Below, in pieces: positions 1-7,317 of a stretch of DNA of 13,794 nt. The stretch covers positions 1 through 13,794 of the forward strand of contig CAMBEY010000043.1 of assembly GCA_945865705.1 (NCBI GenBank), in the 5' to 3' direction. Position numbers and translations under genes: made by a program. Every line of letters starts with the position of its first letter. The first letter of the stretch is position 1. The notes under the pieces were generated by a model. It had not been told where the DNA came from. It worked only from the letters and a program-made list of their open reading frames with translations, and did no database searches. This DNA is from Candidatus Sulfopaludibacter sp. SbA3. GTDB taxonomy: Bacteria > Acidobacteriota > Terriglobia > 2-12-FULL-54-10.

Positions 1-2
1 TG

Positions 3-668
3 CCCGGCCTGCTGAAGGCGCTCATGGCTCATGGAGCCGATCCCAACACGCGCATTGAAAAGAATTTCCCCAACCTCGAATACCCCTTCCTCGCGCGCGG
101 CGGGGAGGATCATCCACAAATTGAGCTAGTCAGCGCAACCCCGTTCATGTTGGCAGCAGCTTCGGGCGACGTGGCCGCCATGCGCACTCTGGTGGAAGGG
201 CGAGCCGATCCCAGGATTGTGACTTCCGAAGGCGTCTCTACGCTGCTGGTGGCGTCTGGGTTGGGCACGGAACGCGGACGCCGGGACGAAAAGGGAGCGA
301 TCGAAGCGCTGAAGCTAGTGATGGCGCTGGATCCCAACGCCGACGTGAATGGAGCAGCGAAAGGCGGCATCTACGGTGACGGTCGAACCGCGCTGCACGC
401 CGCGGCTTATCTTGGTTGGAACGACATGATCAAGTTTTTGGCGGAAAAGGGAGCCAACCTGGACGTCAAGGACATGTACGGCATGACCCCGCTGGAGATC
501 GCCCTCGGTGATCCGGAAGGCCGTTTATACCGGAACCTCCCCGGCGGCCGCTATGACGACCGCTTCCGGAGACCAGCGTTTCGAGTAAACAAAGTGACTT
601 CCGAACTCCTGGTAAAACTGGGAGCCACTCCATTCACGGGAAAGTTCAGGGAACGCTCCGGCGAGTAG
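3..668 (+). CDS. Ankyrin-repeat protein, C-terminal part (5' end outside window)
   Basis: The reading frame is open to the left edge. Codons before the first in-window ATG (position 24) encode PGLLKAL, which runs smoothly into MAHGADPNTR, a typical ankyrin helix-to-loop transition, so the real start lies outside the window. About 221 residues are visible. Counting from the ATG, repeat-like units are seen at about 39-66 (ATPFMLAAASGD), 67-100 (degenerate) and 119-150 (GRTALHAAAYLGW, then LAEKGANLDVKD), followed by the start of another unit, MYGMTPLEIAL. The tail (190-214) ends in an ankyrin-like helix, SELLVKLGATPF. Ankyrin repeats are protein-binding scaffolds. No catalytic domain is visible in this part, so the function is unknown. 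It converges on the TPR gene across 165 bases. The family call is secure; the role is not. Confidence 0.85.
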   Translation, partial: PGLLKALMAHGADPNTRIEKNFPNLEYPFLARGGEDHPQIELVSATPFMLAAASGDVAAMRTLVEGRADPRIVTSEGVSTLLVASGLGTERGRRDEKGAIEALKLVMALDPNADVNGAAKGGIYGDGRTALHAAAYLGWNDMIKFLAEKGANLDVKDMYGMTPLEIALGDPEGRLYRNLPGGRYDDRFRRPAFRVNKVTSELLVKLGATPFTGKFRERSGE

Positions 669-833
669 CTTGGCCAGCCGACCATATCCCATAAAGAACG
701 GCGGATCAGCGTCTACTATCTATCCCCATGAAAGAGTTCTCGAATTCACTGACTGAGAGCGTGGGACACCTATCGAACTCTGCTAGCTCAGCTCCCTGGC
801 TCCTCGTCGCTCAACCGATCTGGGATTCGATTA

Positions 834-2171
834 TTAATGCTCGTGCTGCCCGGACATCTCTGCAACGGCCTCCATGCGCCGGCCCATTTTGATGGCATCC
901 AGCTCCTTGCCCTGCTTCTTATAGGCATCGTAAAGGGCTTCCAGTGTCGGCAGCAGACTGGCGTGAAAGATACCGTTGTTGGTTTCCTGAATCACGATAA
1001 CGCGCTCCCAGATGCGGGTGGCTTCGGCATAGTGTTCCTGCGCCAGGTGCGCCAGCGCCAAATTATTCAGCGTGGGGACTAAGTAGGCATTCTCTGCATC
1101 GAACGACTTCTCCTCGAGGACGAGCGAGCGTTCGAGCAGCTTCTGGGCCTCCGCTGGACGGTTCTGCAGCGCATGGAGGCCGGCCAGACTGCCCAAAACA
1201 GGGACCAGGCTGGGATGTTCTTTCCCCATCTTGTTTTCCCGAATCGAGAGAGCGAGCCGGAGCAGGATATCCGCCTGCTGGTAGTTCCGCTGCTGCATGT
1301 AAATGGGCGCCAGCGCGCTTAAGCTGCGTTCCAGTTCCAGATCCTGCAGGCCGAAATGTTTCTCGCGTATCTGCCAGGACCGCTTCAGCAGCGCTTCGGC
1401 CTCGGTCAGATTTCCCCGCTTCTGCGCGAGGATTCCGAGATTGTAGAAATTGGAGGCCGTTTCGGCAGCTTCCTTTCCAAACACGCGCTCGCGGGTCTCC
1501 AGCGAACGGCGCAACAGCGCCTCTGCCTGTGCATACTCTTTTTGCTCGTCGTAGACCATTGCCAGACGGTTGACGCTGGCGTCAACGCCGGGATCATTGA
1601 GGCCGAGGGCTTTCTCTCGAATTGCCAGGGAGCGCTGGAAAAGTTTTGTCGCGGATACCAGTTGTGATTCATGCTCGTGGGTCTGGCCCGCTTCCGGAGA
1701 TTCCGCGTGCGCAGGCTCTTCCTGTTGCGCTGCTACCTCTTGAGTCAGCCTATGCTCCTCCATATGGAGGCCGGCCAGCGTATCCAGGGCGTTTGCCACC
1801 GACGGGTGGTCCGGACCCTGGCCTTTCTCGAGGACGCTGATGAGTCGTGAATAGAGAGATACCGCTTCCTCGATGTTCCCCTGGGAGCGCTGGAAAGCGG
1901 CCATCAGGTTTAACGTGTTCGCCAGGCGCTGATCTCCTGGACCAAACATTTCGGCCTCGCGCAGAGCGCTGCCCAAAGCAGAAAACGCATCTTTGGAGAT
2001 GTCGGCCTTGAGCGCGGTCGCGGCAGTCTCCATATGCCGCTTCCATGCCTCTTCATTAGCCTGCGCCGGAGCCTGCGCCAGCAGCCCTGCCGGGAGCAGC
2101 CCTGACGTTAGCAAAAGGAGACATAATGGCAGTGTCATTTGCCCGGTCATTGTTCTCTTGGCTTTTCGCAT
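834..2171 (-). CDS. Secreted tetratricopeptide-repeat protein (kinesin-light-chain-like TPRs)
   Basis: I place the start at the ATG at 2169-2171 because AAGGGG lies 6 bases upstream (2178-2183) and the protein then opens with a signal peptide (MRKAKR, a hydrophobic stretch at about 12-31, then LAQA). A longer frame reaches 2261 but would start inside the upstream terminator. The product is 445 residues. From about 80 it is built of 42-residue TPR units with the recurring pattern HPSVANALDTLAGL / EAxxLLxRSLxIRE; equivalent positions fall near 122, 194, 236, 278, 320, 362 and 404. The first interval is 72 rather than 42, owing to a Glu/His/Gln-rich insert at about 142-171. The C-terminus ends GQHEH, followed by tandem stops (TAA TAA). 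TPR arrays mediate protein-protein binding; here that would be in the periplasm or at the surface. The partner is unknown. Confidence 0.88.
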   Translation of the reverse strand: MRKAKRTMTGQMTLPLCLLLLTSGLLPAGLLAQAPAQANEEAWKRHMETAATALKADISKDAFSALGSALREAEMFGPGDQRLANTLNLMAAFQRSQGNIEEAVSLYSRLISVLEKGQGPDHPSVANALDTLAGLHMEEHRLTQEVAAQQEEPAHAESPEAGQTHEHESQLVSATKLFQRSLAIREKALGLNDPGVDASVNRLAMVYDEQKEYAQAEALLRRSLETRERVFGKEAAETASNFYNLGILAQKRGNLTEAEALLKRSWQIREKHFGLQDLELERSLSALAPIYMQQRNYQQADILLRLALSIRENKMGKEHPSLVPVLGSLAGLHALQNRPAEAQKLLERSLVLEEKSFDAENAYLVPTLNNLALAHLAQEHYAEATRIWERVIVIQETNNGIFHASLLPTLEALYDAYKKQGKELDAIKMGRRMEAVAEMSGQHEH

Positions 2172-2217
2172 GGAAATCCCCTTCTTACTTTCTGCGTTAC
2201 TGCGCTCCGCCACTCTG

Positions 2218-2233
2218 CCGAAAACGGTATCGG
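2218..2233. promoter_or_regulatory. Imperfect palindrome upstream of the TPR gene (possible operator)
   Basis: Sixteen bases, CCGAAAACGGTATCGG, match their own reverse complement at 12 of 16 positions (outer arms CCGA/TCGG). They lie 47-62 bases upstream of the TPR start, between the amidohydrolase terminator and the TPR ribosome-binding site, which is where a promoter for the TPR gene must be. No clear -35/-10 pair was found. An operator role is speculative. Confidence 0.25.
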
Positions 2234-2248
2234 ACACTGGAAGTGGAG

Positions 2249-2278
2249 AAAAGGGGGACACCGGATGATGTCCCCCTT
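2249..2278 (-). terminator. Rho-independent terminator of the YtcJ-like amidohydrolase gene
   Basis: A perfect 10-bp stem (AAGGGGGACA at 2251-2260 and TGTCCCCCTT at 2269-2278) encloses an 8-base loop. Read on the minus strand it is followed by TTTT (2252-2249). It lies 61-90 bases after the amidohydrolase stop codon and upstream of the TPR gene, so it separates the two transcription units. The G5/C5 core also resembles dispersed REP-type palindromes, but only one copy is present here. Confidence 0.7.
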
Positions 2279-2338
2279 AAATAGACACATTTCGCCTGCA
2301 TCTGAATCATGGCTGCATCCTGAAAACGGATGCTAACC

Positions 2339-4234
2339 TTAATTCGTAGGTACCGGCACTTCGCCCTCATTATATTCTTCCTTGAATTCGAACTTGACCT
2401 GCGGACCAACCGGTTGCGTGCCAAGTTCAGTCGCGAACTCCTGACGCAGAATAACGGTTTTGCCGCCGACCACGGTCATCAAGGGGAATACGGTGGGGAT
2501 CTCAGCCACTGGAATGGTGAGATAGTCCTTGTTGTACACCACGAAGTCAGCCAGCTTGCCAACCTCGAGCGTCCCGATTTCCTTCTCTTTCAGCACATAG
2601 TACGACGGGAAGACGGTGATCATCTTCAGCGCCAATTCACGGGTGATGGCCTCTTCTGGAGCGACAATGTCCCCGCGGTTATTCGTGCGGGTAATAGCCT
2701 GGATGCCCTGCGCCCACAGCGTCGGGCCTTCGCCGGTTTCGGTTCGGAGTTCATACTCCAAGGTCGCCATTACGCCCCCGTCAATAATGCTCTTCATGGG
2801 TGCGATGCGGTTGGCGTGCTGCTTTCCATAAACACTCAGCCAGGGATAGCTGCGGTTGATAAACGCAATATCGCAACTGACGATCCATTTGTAGTTTGCC
2901 ATGCGCGCCAGCTGTTCTTTGCGGGGATAGAAACCGCAGTGATCGGAGGTCATGCGCAGATCCTGAAAGTATTTCAAAGTGATCTCGGAGTTCTCCTTGG
3001 TCACCTGGTCCATGATGTCCATTACATAGTCCACGGGCTTATCCCCATAGACATGGTTAATGATGTACCGATAGCGATTCTCGAGCGCCGTCTTAATGGC
3101 CTTCGCGTATTGGTTGCCGGGTTGCAGGAAGCATTTCTCCGCAGCCTTGGCCGAGGGAGCCGCTTCCATGGTGGTGCAGATCGAGGGAGGCCCGCCGTCC
3201 AGGGCGCCCAAGGTCATGCCGACGCTCCAATAATAGTTGTCTCCAACGCCCCCGAGGGACCCCGTGTGCAGGAAGCAGCCGGGGACATTGCTTTCCACCA
3301 ACTGGCACAGCCGATGTGCCCATCCGAAACGAATCGGCATCCGCCCTTCCTTGCGGAGGAGGTCATAGGCGGGCATGAACCGCAGGCCGACAATGTGGGA
3401 GGAGAACGCCGTAATTCCGTTGGCGGCGGCGGACTTCATGCCATGCTCCATGGCATTGGCCAGTTCGCCGATATTGTTCTCGAAGTAGGCGTCGGAGATT
3501 CTGGTGCGATTGATGGTTACGGCGTGCTGGACGGCATTTTCCAGATTTTCATCGGTTGGTTCCACGCCATAATATGTGAGCAGCTGATCGCGCGCTGCGG
3601 TGTTCAACTTGTATTCCACATTCGCGGAAACCCAGACCGGACGATCCGGAGCCCAGTTATCCAACATCTCGCGTGTCAACGAGTCTGAGCGCAGGTAGGG
3701 CATCCCGATGTCCGTGCCGCCGGGGACGCTGATGTCCGCCCACGTTTCCTTCGCTATGCCGGACATGCCTTCCTTGATAGCCAGTTCGATGCCTTTGTTC
3801 AACTCTTGAAACGTCTTCCCCTCTACGGAAATCCGCTTGGCCAAGTGGGCGTATTTGGCGGTATTGGTCCGGGCCCACCAGGAATAAGCGTGGTTGTGAA
3901 GATGCGTGTGCGAGTCAATGATCCCGGGGATCACCATGCGGCCTTTCAGATCAATCTTGCGGGTCTGCGGTCCGGCATACGTAAGAATTTCCGCGCTGGT
4001 CCCCAGAAACTGAATGCGCTCGCCACGGATGGCCATGGCCTCGTATCTGGTCCCCAGTTCACTGGTCAATGAGGGGTTATCTACAGAAATAATCTTGCCG
4101 TTGTAGACAATGAGGTCTGGATAAGCTTGCTGTGCCAGCTTCGCCGGCATGCTTACCTGCTGGGCTTGGACACTGGCCCCAAAAGACACTGCCAAAGCGG
4201 CCAGTAATCCCGCTCGCAGAATAATGCTGTTCAT
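2339..4234 (-). CDS. Exported YtcJ-like amidohydrolase (Amidohydro_3 family)
   Basis: The start is the ATG at 4232-4234, with AAGGAG 8 bases upstream (4243-4248) and an immediate signal peptide (MNSIILRAGL to SVQA, residues 1-24). A TTG start at 4267 would bury the signal peptide. The mature protein (631 residues in total) begins with the small beta-sandwich typical of the superfamily (DLIVYNGKIISVDN, 40-53) and the metal-binding strand IPGIIDSHTHLHNH (102-115; His109 and His111). NHVYGDKPVDYVMD (393-406) matches the usual H-x-x-GD helix, and SDHCGF (430-435) sits where RIEH is common. The C-terminus has the family signature GTLEVGKLADFVVYNKD (554-570). The usual GSD-x-P aspartate motif is not seen; the region reads GVMATLEYEL (487-496). 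It is probably a periplasmic metal-dependent hydrolase of C-N bonds, substrate unknown. It has its own terminator and appears monocistronic. Confidence 0.87.
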   Translation of the reverse strand: MNSIILRAGLLAALAVSFGASVQAQQVSMPAKLAQQAYPDLIVYNGKIISVDNPSLTSELGTRYEAMAIRGERIQFLGTSAEILTYAGPQTRKIDLKGRMVIPGIIDSHTHLHNHAYSWWARTNTAKYAHLAKRISVEGKTFQELNKGIELAIKEGMSGIAKETWADISVPGGTDIGMPYLRSDSLTREMLDNWAPDRPVWVSANVEYKLNTAARDQLLTYYGVEPTDENLENAVQHAVTINRTRISDAYFENNIGELANAMEHGMKSAAANGITAFSSHIVGLRFMPAYDLLRKEGRMPIRFGWAHRLCQLVESNVPGCFLHTGSLGGVGDNYYWSVGMTLGALDGGPPSICTTMEAAPSAKAAEKCFLQPGNQYAKAIKTALENRYRYIINHVYGDKPVDYVMDIMDQVTKENSEITLKYFQDLRMTSDHCGFYPRKEQLARMANYKWIVSCDIAFINRSYPWLSVYGKQHANRIAPMKSIIDGGVMATLEYELRTETGEGPTLWAQGIQAITRTNNRGDIVAPEEAITRELALKMITVFPSYYVLKEKEIGTLEVGKLADFVVYNKDYLTIPVAEIPTVFPLMTVVGGKTVILRQEFATELGTQPVGPQVKFEFKEEYNEGEVPVPTN

Positions 4235-4696
4235 TCGATAAACTCCTTTTCGCCAAAGGCGGATCAATCAAAATTTACTTGCCAGAGTGCTTCTTATGCG
4301 GTACATCCGATCACACTTCATGAACCGAGAGAAAAATCTTCCCAGCAATAGAAGACGTCCGAAGCCATGTTTCGGTTTCGTCAAGTCATTCCGACCGGAC
4401 AAGACAACTCATGGCTACAGACGGACGCAGTAGGCTATTCGAACCTAGTTTACGAAATCAGCCACTGAATGTATAGTGCTCTTTTGGGGGAAACTGGATT
4501 GCCGCATTGATAGTTGCCGAAGTTTATTGGGTGCTTGGGATTAGAACTTGCATGATGATAGAGCAAGAGATGGCGAGCTGATTGGACAACTGCCGTCTAC
4601 CATCTCGATCGTTCCTGACGCGTTGACGCTACTGGTTCCACCGAATGCCGATTCTGGCGATTGAATTCAAGACTGCCGGAAGTAGTGCGCCGTACC
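4235..4696. other. Non-coding stretch between glycosyltransferase and amidohydrolase
   Basis: These 462 bases must hold the 3' end of the glycosyltransferase transcript and the promoter of the amidohydrolase gene. The only firm element is the AAGGAG ribosome-binding site at 4243-4248 (minus strand), with a short CGCC-TTT-GGCG hairpin just upstream of it. Small frames here lack a ribosome-binding site and recognisable composition. I saw no convincing terminator, RNA gene or repeat. Confidence 0.5.
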
Positions 4697-5854
4697 TTAC
4701 ACTGCAGCAAGGGCGCCCTGTGCCTTGAGTTCTCTAGCGAGAATTTCCTTGAGCATGTCTGGGATTTCCAGCACAGCCCGAATGGTTTGGTTCGCGGCGT
4801 TCGCACGGAACCGAGAATACTTTTGTGGGTCCAGCATCTCGCGGATAGCTGGCACGACATGCCGAAAGCTCTTCACAACCAGACCCACTTCGTTTTCGAG
4901 TATCCATTCTGTGTTGTACCTCTCCTGCGGTAGCGTCAACGCGTTCCGCTGAACGATGACTGGCAATTTCATCAGAAGAGCTTCGCTAACACTGCCCGGC
5001 CCAGGTTTCCCAATAAAAAAGTCTGCCAAGCTCATGTAGTAAGGGATTTCCTTGGTGAATCCCTCCACAAATTGGGGCTTGTTGCCGGTCAGTTGCTTGA
5101 GTTTCTCAGCCAACCGGACGTTATGGCCGCAAATATAAATCATCTGCACTTGGAGATCGGATTGATTGACACGGCTGGCGACCTCCAGCATCACCTCAGA
5201 GCCCTGTCCGCCAAACATCACGAGCGCGGTGGGCAGCGACTCCTTCAGCCCAAGGCGCCGTCTTTCCTCCTGGCGGTCGATCCGAACAGGCTCATAAAAC
5301 CGCGGATGAACGATCATTCCGGAACTGCGATAGATATGGCTCTCCGCAATTCCCGCCTCGCGAGCTTGCTGAGCAGCCTTTTCAGATCCGCAGACAACAT
5401 ACTGATCCTGCGACTCGATCCAGAAGTGCGGCGGGAAGTCTGCGATATCCGTCAGGATCGTAACAAATGGAACCGCTCTGCCGGCGAGGCTCTCTTTCAG
5501 CGCCCGATTAAAATGCGGCACGAGCGATATAACTAAATCAGGCTGGGACCGCGCCCAGTGCTCGCGCAGCAGACCGACTTCTTCATCATGGTAATGCCGC
5601 ACCGCGGCCTGTAGCACCTTCAGTAATTGGGCTGATCCAAGAGTCCAACCCTTCTTCAAAATTGCATTATAGGTGTCCTGAATACGAACGCCTGTCAACT
5701 TGCGAATGAAATCAAGCGGGTCCAAAATCTCCTGCAAATTCACCATGCGGGTCTGCCAAGGCAGCTCCTGACGGGCGATTACTTCGCAGAGTGCCGTGGC
5801 AGAGCTACGGTGGCCTCCCCCGGCATCGAAAAACACAAAATCTACGGTGGTCAT
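4697..5854 (-). CDS. MGDG-synthase / UgtP-like GT-B glycosyltransferase (GT28-type)
   Basis: 385 residues. The N-terminal half matches the MGDG-synthase N-terminal domain: DFVFFDAGGGHRSSA (5-19) is the glycine-rich, His-containing acceptor loop, followed by QPDLVISLVPHFN (104-116) and PFVTILTDIADF (129-140). The C-terminal half is the nucleotide-sugar domain, with FGGQGS (214-219), VEGFTKEIPYYM (263-274), GKPGPGSVSEAL (282-293) and PQERYN (309-314). The family moves sugar from UDP-sugars onto diacylglycerol or similar lipids at the inner face of the cytoplasmic membrane; no signal peptide or transmembrane helix is seen, as expected for a peripheral enzyme. Donor and acceptor cannot be read. 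The start is fixed by an in-frame stop a few codons upstream with no other start codon between. No Shine-Dalgarno is visible, so it may be leaderless. It stands alone, with gaps of 462 and 728 bases on either side. Confidence 0.85.
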   Translation of the reverse strand: MTTVDFVFFDAGGGHRSSATALCEVIARQELPWQTRMVNLQEILDPLDFIRKLTGVRIQDTYNAILKKGWTLGSAQLLKVLQAAVRHYHDEEVGLLREHWARSQPDLVISLVPHFNRALKESLAGRAVPFVTILTDIADFPPHFWIESQDQYVVCGSEKAAQQAREAGIAESHIYRSSGMIVHPRFYEPVRIDRQEERRRLGLKESLPTALVMFGGQGSEVMLEVASRVNQSDLQVQMIYICGHNVRLAEKLKQLTGNKPQFVEGFTKEIPYYMSLADFFIGKPGPGSVSEALLMKLPVIVQRNALTLPQERYNTEWILENEVGLVVKSFRHVVPAIREMLDPQKYSRFRANAANQTIRAVLEIPDMLKEILARELKAQGALAAV

Positions 5855-6085
5855 GAGATTGAATATACGCTGTAAATATTACGAATAGGTTGCCGGAAGG
5901 TCCTGCAGATGTTACGACGCCCCATGCACAATAATGCACACCGCAAAGGAATCATCCTCGCGACAAGGGTTTGTCCTCCGCCACTGCGCTGGCCCCGCCC
6001 TGCACCCCATCCCCGCTCCAAAACAGAGAGGGTCAAATTCGTATTATCATCTGAGCGAACTGGGGGGGCAGGTCCGAAGTCTACC

Positions 6086-6106
6086 ATCGGGATCGCCAAA
6101 CCCGAT
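6086..6106. repeat. Inverted repeat ATCGGG-N9-CCCGAT
   Basis: Perfect 6-bp arms (6086-6091 and 6101-6106) flank a 9-base loop. The stem can be extended by CC/GG outside one bulged A. It sits in the gene-poor region with no T-tract after it, so it is unlikely to be a terminator. Function unknown. Confidence 0.35.
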
Positions 6107-6332
6107 AGGGTTCTTGCGTGACATCGAAGAGGTTTTCAATTGCACTGGACATGGAAATCAAGAAACCGCCGACGGGGCAGGCCAGAACTTTCCGTTGAGG
6201 TTCGATCCCTTACCCGCAACATGAGACTTGCAAATTCCACATGGGGTGCGCCGAGAATTCACGGAGAGCTGCTAATGCTGGAGTTCGAGTGACCGGGCCG
6301 AGATTTTATACAGGGCTTCCGCTACCAGCTGT

Positions 6333-6346
6333 TGTTGGAACCAACA
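6333..6346. promoter_or_regulatory. TGTTGG-AA-CCAACA inverted repeat (possible operator)
   Basis: Perfect 6-bp arms are separated by two bases and immediately followed by an AT-rich tract (TTTAATATTCAATAATTTA). The short spacer suits a dimeric regulator site better than an RNA hairpin. It is about 240 bases upstream of the J-domain gene, so any link to that gene is weak. Confidence 0.25.
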
Positions 6347-6547
6347 TAACGATTTAATATTCAATAATTTACACTGGAATTTACTCCCCACACGTTTGAA
6401 GTGCGAAAAAAATCAGGACAAATCTTTCACTTTGTTAAATTTATTGGAGACCCAACAAAACTGGATCGCGGAAGCACCAACTTCTTGTGCCGGTCTAGCC
6501 TGCCGTGCTGGTCGTTGCTCCGGGTAGCGGCGTCGATTTGATTACAT

Positions 6548-6576
6548 TTGGGCTTATCAGCTAAGAGTGATATGTT
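6548..6576 (+). promoter_or_regulatory. Possible -35/-10 pair for the J-domain gene
   Basis: TTGGGC (6548-6553) and TATGTT (6571-6576) are spaced by 17 bases, matching the sigma-70 consensus at 3 and 4 of 6 positions. If used, transcription would begin at about 6583, the A of the start codon, giving a leaderless mRNA. This fits the absence of a good Shine-Dalgarno but is weak evidence on its own. Confidence 0.25.
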
Positions 6577-6582
6577 ACGCTC

Positions 6583-6981
6583 ATGGGCAGAGTCATTATC
6601 CTGCTGGCCGTGGTGATCTGTGTCGCAGTCATCCTCCGCGTTGTGGGAACGTTGCTGAAGGCCTTGAGAGCGGGTGATCCTCGCGCCCGCCAGCCCGGCG
6701 GCGATCAATCCTCATTCCAAGGTGGCCGCTCGCGTGCTGCCCCACCCGGCGCAAAGGGCGCGGATCTCGATGACAGAGATCATCATTACCGTGAAGTGCT
6801 GGGAGTATCCATGCAGGCTGGTGAACAGGAAATCAAGGCTGCATACCGCGCTCTATTGGCGAAATACCATCCCGACAAGGTGACACATCTCGGAGGCGAA
6901 TTCTCCGAGCTGGCCGCAGTCCGCACGCGGGAAATTATCGAGGCTTATGACTATTTGAAAACCGAGCGCGGATTCAACTGA
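6583..6981 (+). CDS. Membrane-anchored J-domain (DnaJ-like) co-chaperone
   Basis: 132 residues. An N-terminal transmembrane helix (about 4-23, VIILLAVVICVAVILRVV) is followed by a Gly/Arg/Pro/Ser-rich linker (about 30-62) and a C-terminal J domain (about 67-128). That domain has HHYREVLGV (67-75), helix II EIKAAYRALLAKYHPDKV with the obligatory HPD at 96-98, and the closing helix REIIEAYDYLKTERGF. The HPD loop is what stimulates the ATPase of a DnaK-type Hsp70. The layout resembles the C-terminal J domain of DjlA-type proteins but without their TerB domain, and no zinc-finger or substrate-binding domain is present. With positive charge after the helix, the J domain most likely faces the cytoplasm and recruits Hsp70 to the inner membrane. 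No gene partner is adjacent. The start is the only ATG placing the helix at the N-terminus. Confidence 0.88.
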   Translation: MGRVIILLAVVICVAVILRVVGTLLKALRAGDPRARQPGGDQSSFQGGRSRAAPPGAKGADLDDRDHHYREVLGVSMQAGEQEIKAAYRALLAKYHPDKVTHLGGEFSELAAVRTREIIEAYDYLKTERGFN

Positions 6982-7317
6982 GACTGGACGGAAGCGGTTT
7001 CAGGGGTGCTTCCGCAATCAATTGTTTGTTGCTAAGCCATACCTTATTCAAACAAATACGCTTACTTTTGATTATCGGTGTTGGCGGCCTACTGTTTGCA
7101 AAAATTGCCATTTAAGGATCATAAAATCAGTAAATGGCGATGATCTGACCAACAGTAGATTGCGAAAGCACCATATTTTCGCGGAACTGCGGGAAAGCGT
7201 AAAAATCGCCAGCCTCGGGCGGACTTCCGAAGCGCTCTTCAAAGTGGCGACCGGGGCTGCGAGTCGCTGAAAAGAAATTGCGACGCGATGCTCGATCACC
7301 TGCCTGGGGACCAGCTT
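6982..7317. other. Convergent non-coding region after the J-domain gene
   Basis: These 336 bases lie between the ends of two convergent genes. The part nearest the J-domain gene has a terminator-like hairpin; the rest (7020-7150) is AT-rich relative to the genes around it. An 82-codon frame at 7022-7270 has no ribosome-binding site and no recognisable protein character, and I do not call it. Confidence 0.5.
6989..7014 (+). terminator. Terminator-like hairpin downstream of the J-domain gene
   Basis: CGGAAGC (6989-6995) and GCTTCCG (7008-7014) form a perfect 7-bp stem with a 12-base loop, starting 8 bases after the J-domain stop codon. The following sequence (CAATCAATTGTTTGTT) is only moderately T-rich, so it may be a weak intrinsic terminator or a 3'-end-protecting hairpin. 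Confidence 0.45.

Larger units (their letters stand above)
5855..6582. other. Gene-poor divergent region between glycosyltransferase and J-domain gene
   Basis: These 728 bases lie between two divergently transcribed genes and carry no frame I would call a gene. They contain a direct repeat GTGCA-N5-GTGCA on the minus strand near 5930, an inverted repeat at 6086-6106, a tRNA T-arm-like hairpin at 6196-6212, a TGTTGG/CCAACA inverted repeat at 6333-6346 and an AT-rich tract at about 6345-6450. Promoters for both flanking genes must lie here. The stretch could also be the remains of a decayed gene. Confidence 0.5.

Noticed and set aside
1178..1774. Repeated GAGGCCGGCCAG at two places
   Set aside because: Both copies encode the same conserved LAGLH part of TPR units, so this is repeat-protein coding similarity and not a separate DNA element.
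2172..2261. N-terminal extension of the TPR protein
   Set aside because: It would put 30 hydrophilic residues before a good signal peptide, overlap the terminator hairpin, and ignore the AAGGGG site before the ATG at 2171.
2330..3688. 452-codon open frame on the plus strand
   Set aside because: It lies wholly opposite the amidohydrolase gene. It lacks a ribosome-binding site and any recognisable domain, and is the usual antisense artefact of a high-GC gene.
4235..4300. Sigma-54 promoter (TGGCA...TTGAT) upstream of the YtcJ-like gene
   Set aside because: The spacing between the GG and GC-like elements is two bases too long and the second element lacks the C.
6115..6219. Complete tRNA gene
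   Set aside because: The T-arm and a 6-of-7 acceptor match exist, but the span is 105 bases and no D-arm or anticodon arm can be folded, so only a fragment is possible.
6427..6708. 93-codon minus-strand frame overlapping the J-domain gene start
   Set aside because: It covers the transmembrane segment of the J-domain gene in antisense and has no family character.
7022..7270. 82-codon frame in the convergent region
   Set aside because: No ribosome-binding site, base composition unlike the real genes, and no recognisable motif; an opposing frame of similar length overlaps it.
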